Shown: in pieces, positions 1-8,777 of the stretch
Position numbering within the stretch: the stretch's first letter is position 1
Layout: each line of letters starts with the position of its first letter
Notes under the pieces: model-generated
Databases searched by the model: none
What the model saw: only the letters and a program-made list of their open reading frames with translations
What the model was told of the DNA's origin: nothing
Translations under genes and position numbers: made by a program
Assembly (NCBI GenBank): GCA_019671135.1
Contig: JAHRHY010000006.1
Location: 372,001 to 436,000 of the forward strand
DNA from: Linnemannia hyalina
Taxonomy: Eukaryota > Mortierellomycota > Mortierellomycetes > Mortierellales > Mortierellaceae
Direction of reading: 5' to 3'
Length of the DNA: 64,000 nt

Positions 1-1560
1 GAACGACCACCTACCAAATCTCGGTGTGAAGTGAATATTATCGTTCCTGACACCCCGCGCCTCAAACAACTCAAACATTGCCTCCCAGTCCTCAGAGTGC
101 TGTGTCAACGGGCCCGTGAACTCTCGTAGTCGCGGCCAGTGCTTCAACATCCATTCTATATCATCGGGGCGGGCATTGTCGAATGTCTTCTCGACCCTTA
201 CGGCTCGGAGCTGGAGTGAGTTGGTCATCTGGCCCAGTCCTGAATCTAGTCTCCATTGTAATGGTGGGCCTTGTTTCTTGAGAGGGGTTGTTGTAGTTGT
301 TGGTGTTGTGTTGACGGTGGCTGTGGCTGTGTCGATAGAGGAGTACTCCCACATAAAGTCCTCGTCCACGTCCAGGCTCTGGAGTTGCTCAAGTCGGGAG
401 AGGTGCCAAAAGACTGTCGGGCTGAAAAGATTATCATTGTCTGTGTCGTTGTCAAAGTAGAGACGGAGCCGCTTTAACCGTCGACACACCCACGGCAGAG
501 GGTTCGCCTGCAGATCACTGAACGCAACATGAAACGCCTCCAGATCCTCGAGTTGCGTACAGTTGTGCAAGATCTCCAGAACCATCATACTCGTCACTCG
601 GACACATTCCCGTAGATGCAGTGCCTGTATTCCCGTGAACTGACGGATCCTGAGCCAATCAAAACATTGCGGACCAAACGCCTTTGCGTCCATTTCGAGG
701 CTCGTCAGTGCAGGCAGGCGACGCATAACGACCGAGAGAACTTCATCCGACTCTGTGACACCTGTTAGACAAAGACCCTGCAACTGCGCCCATGTCGTCT
801 GTTCCAACGCCTCTGCAAATTGCGGGATAGGAAGTTCAGATCCTGCCATCTCCCATCGCATCCTTGTCAGGTTGGGGCAGCGCTTGAGCCACTCGAGATG
901 AATGATAGTGTTATTGACATCGCTATGAGCAGTGTTGATCCCGAGCGTGATCCGATCCAGTCCCAGAAACAAGATCGGTGGCACCAGATCCGACAAGAGC
1001 CCATCCCGACCAAAACATGCAACCTCCCTGAACCGCGCACAAGTCCCCCAGAACGCATTCACAGGCGCCCTCCCCAACAGATCAAAAACCCCCGTCAGCC
1101 GCAGCGACCTCGCCCGCCGCAGCGTTATCGTAATTGCCTCCCAAAACTCATTCGACGGCGTATGATTGGCAAGATGGATCGTCAAATCCTGAATCGTCGG
1201 GTTTAATCGAATCAACGCCGTATTATTAACCTCCTGCTGAGCCGATCCCTGAGCCCGTCGTGTTGGGTTAGCGCCCTTGAAGTGGATCTCGAGTGAACAC
1301 AGCGCCGGAAAGACGATGCGGTAGTATTCTGGAGGGATGGTTCCGAAATTGTGGAGGCGCTGGACAGACTCGGCGTTGGTTTGGAGGTGTGTGACAATGG
1401 GGAGTTTGCCGGTTTGGAGGGTAACGTCGTTCCAGATGAGGTGGGAGAGAGATTGGTGGAGGTGGCGGCAGGTACGGATTGCGGTGATGATGTCGCGTTT
1501 GGTGAGGAAGGTTCCGATGTAAGTAATGATTTCTTCTGGAAGATCTGTGATGTGTGCCAT
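1..1560 (-). CDS. F-box/LRR protein, C-terminus cut by window edge
   Basis: The frame is open from the ATG at 1558-1560 through all 520 codons to the left edge of the window, with no stop codon, so the C-terminus is missing. The N-terminus begins MAHITDLPEEIITYIGTFL, a typical F-box start of the form LPxEIIxxI, with conserved hydrophobic and Trp positions (HLIWNDV) around residue 45. The rest alternates short leucine-rich stretches and 'CPNLTRMRWE'-type repeats, as in RNI-like LRR domains. F-box/LRR proteins in general link substrates to SCF ubiquitin ligases; the substrate here is unknown. The upstream flank holds the 3' end of a decayed paralogue on the same strand whose N-terminus starts with the same MAHIT. 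Gene family assignment is firm; function is inference. Confidence 0.85.
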   Translation of the reverse strand, partial: MAHITDLPEEIITYIGTFLTKRDIITAIRTCRHLHQSLSHLIWNDVTLQTGKLPIVTHLQTNAESVQRLHNFGTIPPEYYRIVFPALCSLEIHFKGANPTRRAQGSAQQEVNNTALIRLNPTIQDLTIHLANHTPSNEFWEAITITLRRARSLRLTGVFDLLGRAPVNAFWGTCARFREVACFGRDGLLSDLVPPILFLGLDRITLGINTAHSDVNNTIIHLEWLKRCPNLTRMRWEMAGSELPIPQFAEALEQTTWAQLQGLCLTGVTESDEVLSVVMRRLPALTSLEMDAKAFGPQCFDWLRIRQFTGIQALHLRECVRVTSMMVLEILHNCTQLEDLEAFHVAFSDLQANPLPWVCRRLKRLRLYFDNDTDNDNLFSPTVFWHLSRLEQLQSLDVDEDFMWEYSSIDTATATVNTTPTTTTTPLKKQGPPLQWRLDSGLGQMTNSLQLRAVRVEKTFDNARPDDIEWMLKHWPRLREFTGPLTQHSEDWEAMFELFEARGVRNDNIHFTPRFGRWSF

Positions 1561-1740
1561 GGCAGGCCTTGTTGTCGTTGTTGGTTGAATGTAAAAGACG
1601 AAAGAGAGCGTGACAACAGAAATTGGTGGTCAAATTAAAGGGAACACGTTTCGACACCGTGCCACTTTTAAAATAATCAATGTGAGACAAAGATAATTAT
1701 GAAAAGATAACTCTTAACAGTGTTATTCGTATTTGATCAG

Positions 1741-3262
1741 CTACAATCTACTATGCCACTCGTCTTTCGCTTCCAGAATGACATTATGCTGCCCAAACAT
1801 ACTCACAAAACGCTTCCTAGTCACCGCATCCTGCGACAGGCTACAAGTCACCTTCTCCAGAACTGGCCACTGACCCAACATCCACTGGGCATCCTCCATC
1901 TGTGCATCGTGATGCAAGCTGTTAATCGTCACCGTCCTCTGTCGCCTCAGAGTAGAAAGATGCCGCAGTCTCGAATCCAGCCGCCATCGGAGTGAACTCA
2001 GTTTCTTCGCCCGACTGACGATGTACCTCGGCAAGGCCCAAGTGTGGCGCACATTAAGATTCAGGGTCTCTAAACTTTCCAGTCTCGAAAGCTGCTTGGA
2101 CACAAGCTCGCCGTCATCATTGGACCTTGTCGGGTCAGTGACAAAAGAGAACTCGAGAATCTTCAGCCTCAAGCAGATCCACGACTCTGGATTCGACCGG
2201 AGATCACTGACAGAAACAGAGAACGCCTTGAACACTTCCAGCAAGGGACACCCTGTCAGGATATCGAGTATCATCCTGCTCAACAGTCCATGGCACCTTT
2301 GGATGTCAAGCGTCGTAACATTGTCGAACAAACTCGGCTGAAGAACTGCAAAGCTCTGCGGACCATAACCCGCCGACTCGTGTTGAAAGCGTTTCAGAGG
2401 CGGCAAATGTCACGTAGCCAACGAGAGCTAAGCACCCGAGCCACGGGATACTGTCAATGCAAGGTCGGTGAGTCGTGTCCATGTCTGCTGCTCCAATGCC
2501 TTGGCGAATGTCCCAATCGGGAACTCTGCGTAGTCGTTGAGTATGCGCAGTTTGGCGACGTTGGAGCACATCTTGAACCACTCTATGCTTCCATTTGCGG
2601 ATGTTTTCGTCGATATGTGAGCTCCCACGGCCACTGTCAGTTGCTGGAGTCGGGAAAAGGAGACTGTTGGCAGGACAGATGAGATGGCGAATCTATGTCC
2701 ACTGACAGAGATCTCCTCGAATCGAGAGCAAGCCCTCCAGAACGCGTTCAATGCGCCTCCCTGTAGCACTCCAAAGTCATGAAAGTCGGGGCGCCGAGGG
2801 TTCTTCAGGGTTGTAAAGACAGTCGTCTAAAAGCTCGCAAAGTGCCCCGAGTTGACGTAGAGGTGTGTGATGGTAGGGTTAAGTCTGACAACGGTCGAGT
2901 TACCCTTATTCTGCTTATGTATCTGTGCGTGCTGTATATTTGTAGTGCCGTTCATAGGCAAGCCGCAAAGGTTGACCCGCAGGGAATTGAGGTTCGGGTA
3001 AACAACGCTGCAGTATGGTTTGGGAGGGGTACCGGCGTATTCGAGGCTGCGAACGCTGGGGCATTCCTGGTAAGAGCATCGATATGGTAGTACTTGTACT
3101 TGTTTAGACGAGAAGGACGAAGGACGAAGGTTTTCCAGAATCCAGGGGTGAAGAGGAGTTGTAGTTGGCGACAAGTGTGTGTAGCTGCTGCGAGTCTTTC
3201 CTGTCGAGGTAGTGTGCGATGAGAGTGAGGATCTCGTCTGGCAGGAGGGTGATGTGTGCCAT
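1741..3262 (-). pseudogene. F-box/LRR pseudogene, tandem paralogue of the left-edge gene
   Basis: The ATG at 3260-3262 starts MAHITLLPDEILTLIAHYL, an F-box, but that frame ends after about 50 codons. From about 3130 downward LRR-family sequence continues in a different frame ('VRLNPTITHLYV', 'LNAFWRACSRFEEI', 'HLPPLKRFQ'). It is interrupted in that one frame by a TAG at 2827-2829, a TAG at 2428-2430 and a TGA near 2413, and it ends at a TAG at 1741-1743. One frameshift plus three in-frame nonsense codons, spread over recognisable family sequence, argue for a true pseudogene rather than introns. No GT-AG pair removes all the stops while keeping conserved blocks. It follows the left-edge gene in head-to-tail order. 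Confidence 0.8.
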
Positions 3263-3511
3263 TGGGTAGCAAGTTGTGAGTCGACAGAGAGAAGGAGCGG
3301 AATAAAAGGACGAGTGAAGGTCGACGCTTCTTTCACCCCTGCAATTGGGTTAGCCACTTATGCCCCTCAATGGCCGAGACTGTGTCCGCCAATAACTAAA
3401 GAATAGAATACGTTTGAATTGGATCATATGATCAATTCAAAAGAACTACCAGATCCAAGGTGCTGGCTCGGTTACCATCCTTAGTTAAATAAATTGTTGG
3501 AGGTGACTGTA

Positions 3512-3529
3512 CAGTCTACCAAGCTATCG
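3512..3529 (+). repeat. Left terminal inverted repeat of Tc1/mariner element
   Basis: This reads CAGTCTACCAAGCTATCG just inside a TA. It matches the reverse complement of 4652-4668 except for one substitution and one inserted base. Confidence 0.8.
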
Positions 3530-3630
3530 TTTAGAATACGCTATCGCTCCTATTCAAAAAATCCATTTAAAAACGATTTTGCGCACCAGTTTCTCCCTCT
3601 TTTTCATCCACACATAACCACCTTCCCATC

Positions 3631-4610
3631 ATGCCTAAACACCATTCAATTGAACTCAAAGGCCGCATCGTCGGGGCCTATGAAGCTGGCACCACCATAG
3701 CCAACATTGCACGCTTACACAGCCTCAACAAAAGTACCATCGCTTCGATAATCAACAAATGGAGAACCGACAAAACCATTGTCCCCAAGACATCTGGTGG
3801 AAGACGACCTATTCTCGACGAGCTAGATGTCGATATTTTTCTCAACAACACCAGGCAACACAACCACGAAACCCTTCAGGATCTGTCCATACTCTCCCCC
3901 AAACCAATCTCCAAAAGCACTGCGCGACGAGTTCTTCACAACAACCGTGTCTTCCGACGAGTCGCTGTCACTAAACCTCGCTTAGAGCCAAGGCATGTCG
4001 AAGATCGACTGGATCGATTGGGAAAGAGTTGTTTGGACTGACGGGTCTAGCTTTTGAACTAGGCAAAGACTTTAGGAAGGTCCGTATTTGGCGCACCAAG
4101 GAAGAGAAGTATCTGTGCGAGAATATCCATCCAACTCTCCGAAGCGGACGATCAAGCATCAAGGTGTGGGGTGCGATTGCAGGGGGAAGGAAATCGAGGT
4201 TGGTCATAATCGACGGCGAAAACAACAAAGGGCAGGGGTTCATCGATACAGTGTATGATATCGAGTTGAGAAGGTTTATGGCAGAGGTGAGGAACAGTAT
4301 TCTAATGGAAGACAACGCACCAATCCACAACAGCAAACTTTCGGAAAGGTGGAAGACGAAAAACGGTGTCCGGGAAATGTTGTGGCCTGCCAATTCACCA
4401 GATCTCAACCCTATCAAGGACGCCTGGTCGATCCTCAAAGACCTTCTCAACAAACGCCCCAGAAAACCGACCAGCAAGGATGAGATGATAGATGCCATCA
4501 AAGAGGCATGGGAAAAAATAGCCCCACACACCATAATCACCCTTGTTGGATCCATGAATAAAAGAGTTCAGGCGGTGCTGGAGGCACAAGGTGACTCCAC
4601 GCGCTATTAA
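3631..4610 (+). pseudogene. Tc1/mariner-like transposase, frameshifted and catalytically dead
   Basis: The N-terminal part (3631 to about 3995) begins MPKHHSIELKGRIVGAYEAG and has the helix-turn-helix pattern of Tc1 DNA-binding domains, including 'TIASIINKW' and a basic GRRP linker. The frame then changes near 3995: 'DWERVVWTDGSSF', carrying the first catalytic Asp, lies in a second frame and stops at a TGA. The remainder (about 4050-4610) lies in a third frame, with the second Asp in 'LMEDNAPIHNS'. The usual third acidic residue in NPIENxW is Lys here (NPIKDAW), 34 residues after the second Asp. Two frameshifts, an apparent deletion before the DW motif and the Lys substitution all indicate a dead gene. 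Confidence 0.85.
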
Positions 4611-4651
4611 ACCTATTAAACCCTCAAATGAATTGGTGAAATCAAAGAGTT

Positions 4652-4668
4652 CGATACTTGGAAGACTG
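4652..4668 (-). repeat. Right terminal inverted repeat of Tc1/mariner element
   Basis: The reverse complement reads CAGTCTTCCAAGTATCG and is followed outward by the TA at 4669-4670. It pairs with the left repeat. Confidence 0.8.
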
Positions 4669-4751
4669 TAATGAAAATACCTCTCACGCCTCACCCACCT
4701 CATTCCTCCTCTCCTTCTCTCCTTCACATCCACTTATTACACATCAACACA

Positions 4752-6914
4752 ATGTCTGTCTTCGAGATCCCGGAACTTGCACACCTGATCGCCCCATACC
4801 TTCGCCCACACGACCTAACCCGCTGTGTGCGCGTCAACAAGACCTGGCACGCCAGCTATATTCCCATCCTCTGGCGTTTCATTCCTCCCACCTCGTCTGA
4901 AGATATCGATGAACGAGATGATTTGGAGCTAGCTTCCTTGGCTGAAGTTGCTTTGAGGCCGTTGAAGTGCTGGGAGGCCTTTCGCAGGGTTGTGGTTGGG
5001 GATTATCAGTATTCGCTTCGGCATGGGGACGATGGTGGGGCGGGAGGAGAAGGTAAATTACCGACGTTATCGAGGTATGGTCATTGGATCCGGAAACTGA
5101 ACACTAGTCAAGTCAACATGTCGAGACTCCCTGCGAAATTCGCGCAATACAATTTCCTCAACAGCAGCAGCAGCAGTAACAGCAGCTCTTCGACACGGTC
5201 GCATAATGATCCCTTCGCTATGTTTGGTCTGGATCGTCACGGGGGGCCATTCTCTATGGACGGGAACGCGTTGTCGCAGGTGATGGCGATGGCGATGACT
5301 GAGGTCGATCCCGATTTGATGTCACTTCTTCCAGCAGGACTCTTGGACGACCGATTAGTTCGACCACGACCCTTTCCAAGGAATGCCGCCAACATCAGGA
5401 CCGCCGCTGCCCCCGAACCGTCCGGCAAAGAGCTTCTACTCCACCTCCTCAAACGATGCCCCAACCTGCAGTCACTGGAACTTGTCAATTGGGATGACTA
5501 CGACGTCAAGGAAGATCGGGCGTTCTGGAAAGCGATCGCGACCGATGTTGTGCCCCGACTTCAAGAATTGAATGTCAACGTTCGTGATGTCGCCCACCAT
5601 ACCCAGCCATCTCCTTACACCGCACCGCTGCTGTTTGCCCACTGCTCGTCAAAGATGCAGACCTTCAAGTTGCAGTTAATTGCATATCCTTCGTCAGCGT
5701 CGTCACCTATACGCAGGGGGCACCAGAGCAAGGGCAAGAACGTCGAGGTACCCGATCCCGAGCCAGAGATGGATGATTCACCGTTGACGGGTATGAGGGA
5801 ACTGAGCGTCGTGTCAAAGTATGACACCATGTATCCTCCCTCATGGCTTCGTTTCTTGTCACGATGTGTGAACCTCGAGCGTCTTGAAGTCACCAAGGTC
5901 ATTCCCGCCTGGTACGGAACCCTGCGTGGATGTGTGAACCTCCGGAGCCTAGCCGTTCATGACGTCAGCACTGCATGCATTCAGTTCATAGCCGATGCCC
6001 TCAGGAACAGTTTCCTTCACCTTGACGAGATTGAGATCATGCAGGACTATGGCGACTTGAAAGAAGGCGCTGTGGCGGATATGATTTCGGCTTGCCGGGC
6101 AGGGTGGAAATTGGTCGATATTCCTACGCTAGACACCGCTGCTGCCGACGCTTTGGTCAACCATTGTCCTACTCTAGAGAGATTGGAGTTCAGGAGATCG
6201 GACAGTCTGACGAGCTTACAGATGCACCAGATCCTGTCGACTAGTCCGCGCCTTACGACCTTTGTGACCATGCACGACAGCTCGCATGATCTCGAAAGAG
6301 ATTGGTTCGTGTCGGCGGTGACCAAGTTTGCGGTTCAGGACTTTATTGATCTCGACCCTAACACCAAGACTCTCAAGCCCTGGGCATGTGAGTCTACGCT
6401 GAAGGTCTTTGCGGCCAAGATTACCGGGATCCCACGACCAGATATCACCCAGACCTTCCACGGACACCCTCGCCAAGGCGGACTTCAAGAGACCCATCCG
6501 GGCCAGAGTCAAGAACTCCAACGACGAGTCTATGAGCGTCTCGCAAGATTCACACACCTGGAAGAACTAGAACTGGGCCATGACGATCGCGACTGGGACA
6601 ACGAAGATAACTATATCAATGATGCGGAAGGCGATCTGGTGTACAACGACGTGGATTTCCAGTACGAGTGCGTGGATCTGACGCTCAAGAATGGTCTGGG
6701 CTTGTTGGAGGGGTTGAAGGAGTTGAAGACGATCAATTTTATGCGGATGGCGACTAGGGTTGGAACGGAAGAGGTCAAGTGGATGGTGGAGAATTGGCCA
6801 AAGTTGGAGTATATCTCGGGATTAGATGTGCTGCTTACGGAGGAGAAAGCTGGTGTGTGGTTGGAGAAGAAGCACCCGAATATTGCTGTTGTTCCTTATA
6901 CTGTTGATGGTTAG
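4752..6914 (+). CDS. F-box/LRR protein, 720 aa
   Basis: The start was placed at the ATG at 4752 because MSVFEIPELAHLIAPYLRP matches the start of the intact paralogue at 54585 (MSIFRIPEIIILIGPYL). An upstream in-frame ATG at 4671 would add 27 low-complexity residues and lies immediately after the transposon TA. The F-box spans about residues 1-45 ('VNKTWHASYIPILWRFIP'). A Ser-rich insert around residues 135-160 is encoded by AGC repeats. LRR-like repeats follow ('CPNLQSLELVNW', 'CVNLERLEVTKV', 'CPTLERLEFRRSD') up to a conserved tail 'EEVKWMVENWPKLEYISGL'. The likely role is SCF substrate receptor; the target is unknown. It is uninterrupted by introns and convergent with the next gene. Confidence 0.88.
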   Translation: MSVFEIPELAHLIAPYLRPHDLTRCVRVNKTWHASYIPILWRFIPPTSSEDIDERDDLELASLAEVALRPLKCWEAFRRVVVGDYQYSLRHGDDGGAGGEGKLPTLSRYGHWIRKLNTSQVNMSRLPAKFAQYNFLNSSSSSNSSSSTRSHNDPFAMFGLDRHGGPFSMDGNALSQVMAMAMTEVDPDLMSLLPAGLLDDRLVRPRPFPRNAANIRTAAAPEPSGKELLLHLLKRCPNLQSLELVNWDDYDVKEDRAFWKAIATDVVPRLQELNVNVRDVAHHTQPSPYTAPLLFAHCSSKMQTFKLQLIAYPSSASSPIRRGHQSKGKNVEVPDPEPEMDDSPLTGMRELSVVSKYDTMYPPSWLRFLSRCVNLERLEVTKVIPAWYGTLRGCVNLRSLAVHDVSTACIQFIADALRNSFLHLDEIEIMQDYGDLKEGAVADMISACRAGWKLVDIPTLDTAAADALVNHCPTLERLEFRRSDSLTSLQMHQILSTSPRLTTFVTMHDSSHDLERDWFVSAVTKFAVQDFIDLDPNTKTLKPWACESTLKVFAAKITGIPRPDITQTFHGHPRQGGLQETHPGQSQELQRRVYERLARFTHLEELELGHDDRDWDNEDNYINDAEGDLVYNDVDFQYECVDLTLKNGLGLLEGLKELKTINFMRMATRVGTEEVKWMVENWPKLEYISGLDVLLTEEKAGVWLEKKHPNIAVVPYTVDG

Positions 6915-7127
6915 CCTCACTTGTATTTGTTTCCGTAAATTATCAGTAAATAACTTATTCTGGAGAAGACAGAACGGAGAGACGGTCTAGGACTAAAATA
7001 TTTTTTGGAGGTATGGTCGATAAGATCTTATCAAAGAAACTCCTTTTTCATCACCATCAATTGATCACTGATAGTAACCGTTTTTTTTCCTAGTGATCGT
7101 ACTTGGACCCCTTCGCTCCTTCCCCTC

Positions 7128-8666
7128 CTATAATTCAAGCCCAAGGGTCGCAGCGAATCGCTCCAACTCCTCACACTTCTCCTTAACCCTCGAAAACGTG
7201 CCCCCAACCTCCTTCAACGCCGGCAAGTTCTCTTTCAACCACACAAGTTCATCTACCCCCATATCCTTCTGCGCCGCATCCTTAAACGCAATCGTCCTCA
7301 ACTTCTTTAACTGCACCAGTCGCTCCAGTCCCAGTCCCAACTTCCACTGCAGCGTATACGCGCCTTCTGGTACGGGGAGATCCCTCCTGTTCTCCACCGA
7401 AAACGTCCGACTGAAATAACACTCCTCGAGCTGTGACATCACTGAGAGTCGATGAAACGCTATATCGTTCGAAACCTCGGTCTCGGTCATGAAAAAGACA
7501 TGAAGGCTCTTCAAGCCCTCACAGAGCCAGGGACCGCACAGATCCTCGACGTTGATCATTACAGCTCGGAAATCCTCCAAGTGCACACATTGCTCTAATA
7601 CATTCACCGCCATCTGGCTCGTAAACTTGTACGTCCCCGACATGTCCAGGACCCGGATGCTGGCAAAGAGTCGGTTCTGAAGAGCAAGGAACGCCTGTTG
7701 CCCAAACTTGCGAGACTCTAGGGTGAAGCGGGGTAGAGGGGGTAGGTGGGCAAACATGACCGCAAGGTCCTCATCATCCTCTGCCAGCTCCCTCAATGAT
7801 AGGTCTTCCAGATCCGGCCATGTCTTTCGCTCCATCGCCTGTGCCCACGCTTCAACCGGGATGGATCCATAAAAGAGTTCCCAATGCAGTTTGGTCAAGT
7901 TGGGACACTGCTTGAACCAATCGAATTGCAGAAGCGGGTAAAAGCGCTTCTTGTTCCAGTCGGTCGATCGGAACACAAGTCTCTTCAGCCGAGGGAAGGT
8001 GAGCGTTGGTAAGAGCTTTGAGACGTCCATGTCGCTGCCATTGCTTTCAATCTCCTCAAACAGCGTACACGCTCTCCAAAAAGAATCAACGACGTCGGCC
8101 CCTTGGAGCTCCTTGACATCCGACAGATGAAGACATATCGGGTCCTGTAGAGTCGAATAGATGGCTTCCCAAAAGTCACTTGGCGGTCGAGCGAACTCGA
8201 CATGGATACTGAGCTCCTTGATATTCGGGTTCCGCCGCACAAGCTCCGCATTGTTGACCTGCTGCTCTGCCTCCATCGCATCGTCCTCCTTGCCGTCCGG
8301 CGACGAGTAATCAATCTCGTGGAAAAGAGAAAGTTTGTGCAGCTGTGGGAATGAGATCTGATAGTACTCTGTTCGGAAGGGTCCAAGGAGACTGAGAGAC
8401 TGCACGAACCCGGCGTACTGGCTCAACCTCCCCGCAGATACGAGCACCCCTCCCTTGAGAGGACGGCAGGCCCTGTCCCCGAAATTATCGCAGCGAAGAT
8501 AGGGAAAGTCTGACTCAAGGCTGATCTCCTGCCATAAATAGGCGAGTAGTGATGAGGAATGGGAGAGTTGGCGGCAAGAGCTGACAAGTTGGGCGAGATT
8601 TCCTTTCGAGAGGGAGGATGCGATGATGGCGAGGAGTTCCTCGGGGAGATCGATTAGTCCTGTCAT
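7128..8666 (-). CDS. F-box/LRR protein, 512 aa
   Basis: The ATG at 8664-8666 gives MTGLIDLPEELLAIIASSL, matching the start of the neighbouring paralogue (MTGIVTLPQEIISTI). The longer open frame upstream begins only at non-ATG codons and is not conserved. The F-box occupies about residues 4-48. The LRR part includes 'NPNIKELSIHVEF', 'LFEEIES', 'CPNLTKLHWELF' and a C-terminal 'GVDELVWLKENLPALKEVGG' tail shared across the family. It lies 111 bp downstream of the stop of the paralogue at 8778-10343 on the same strand, indicating tandem duplication. It ends 213 bp from the convergent gene at 4752-6914. The substrate is unknown. Confidence 0.88.
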   Translation of the reverse strand: MTGLIDLPEELLAIIASSLSKGNLAQLVSSCRQLSHSSSLLAYLWQEISLESDFPYLRCDNFGDRACRPLKGGVLVSAGRLSQYAGFVQSLSLLGPFRTEYYQISFPQLHKLSLFHEIDYSSPDGKEDDAMEAEQQVNNAELVRRNPNIKELSIHVEFARPPSDFWEAIYSTLQDPICLHLSDVKELQGADVVDSFWRACTLFEEIESNGSDMDVSKLLPTLTFPRLKRLVFRSTDWNKKRFYPLLQFDWFKQCPNLTKLHWELFYGSIPVEAWAQAMERKTWPDLEDLSLRELAEDDEDLAVMFAHLPPLPRFTLESRKFGQQAFLALQNRLFASIRVLDMSGTYKFTSQMAVNVLEQCVHLEDFRAVMINVEDLCGPWLCEGLKSLHVFFMTETEVSNDIAFHRLSVMSQLEECYFSRTFSVENRRDLPVPEGAYTLQWKLGLGLERLVQLKKLRTIAFKDAAQKDMGVDELVWLKENLPALKEVGGTFSRVKEKCEELERFAATLGLEL

Positions 8667-8777
8667 TGGTTGTCGTTTGTCGTTGTTACTGTGAGTTGCG
8701 GGAAAATAAAAGATGGAAAGCAAGAAACGAAAAGAGGGGCTTTTATTTTTGCTCAAAAGAGACAATACATAAAGAGA

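Larger units (their letters stand above)
3510..4670 (+). mobile_element. Decayed Tc1/mariner DNA transposon with TIRs and TA duplication
   Basis: Imperfect terminal inverted repeats (left 3512-3529, right 4652-4668) bound a transposase relic, and each outer end is flanked by TA (3510-3511 and 4669-4670). TA duplication is the hallmark of Tc1/mariner insertion. Both ends read CAGTCT inward from the TA. The element is 1157 bp, a normal length for the superfamily. The transposase is frameshifted and lacks a catalytic acid, so this copy cannot be autonomous. It lies between an F-box pseudogene and the start of an intact F-box gene. Confidence 0.85.

Noticed and set aside
8667..8765. Upstream extension of the 512-aa F-box protein
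   Set aside because: The extension starts only at a non-ATG codon and is not conserved in the paralogues, which begin at MTG.
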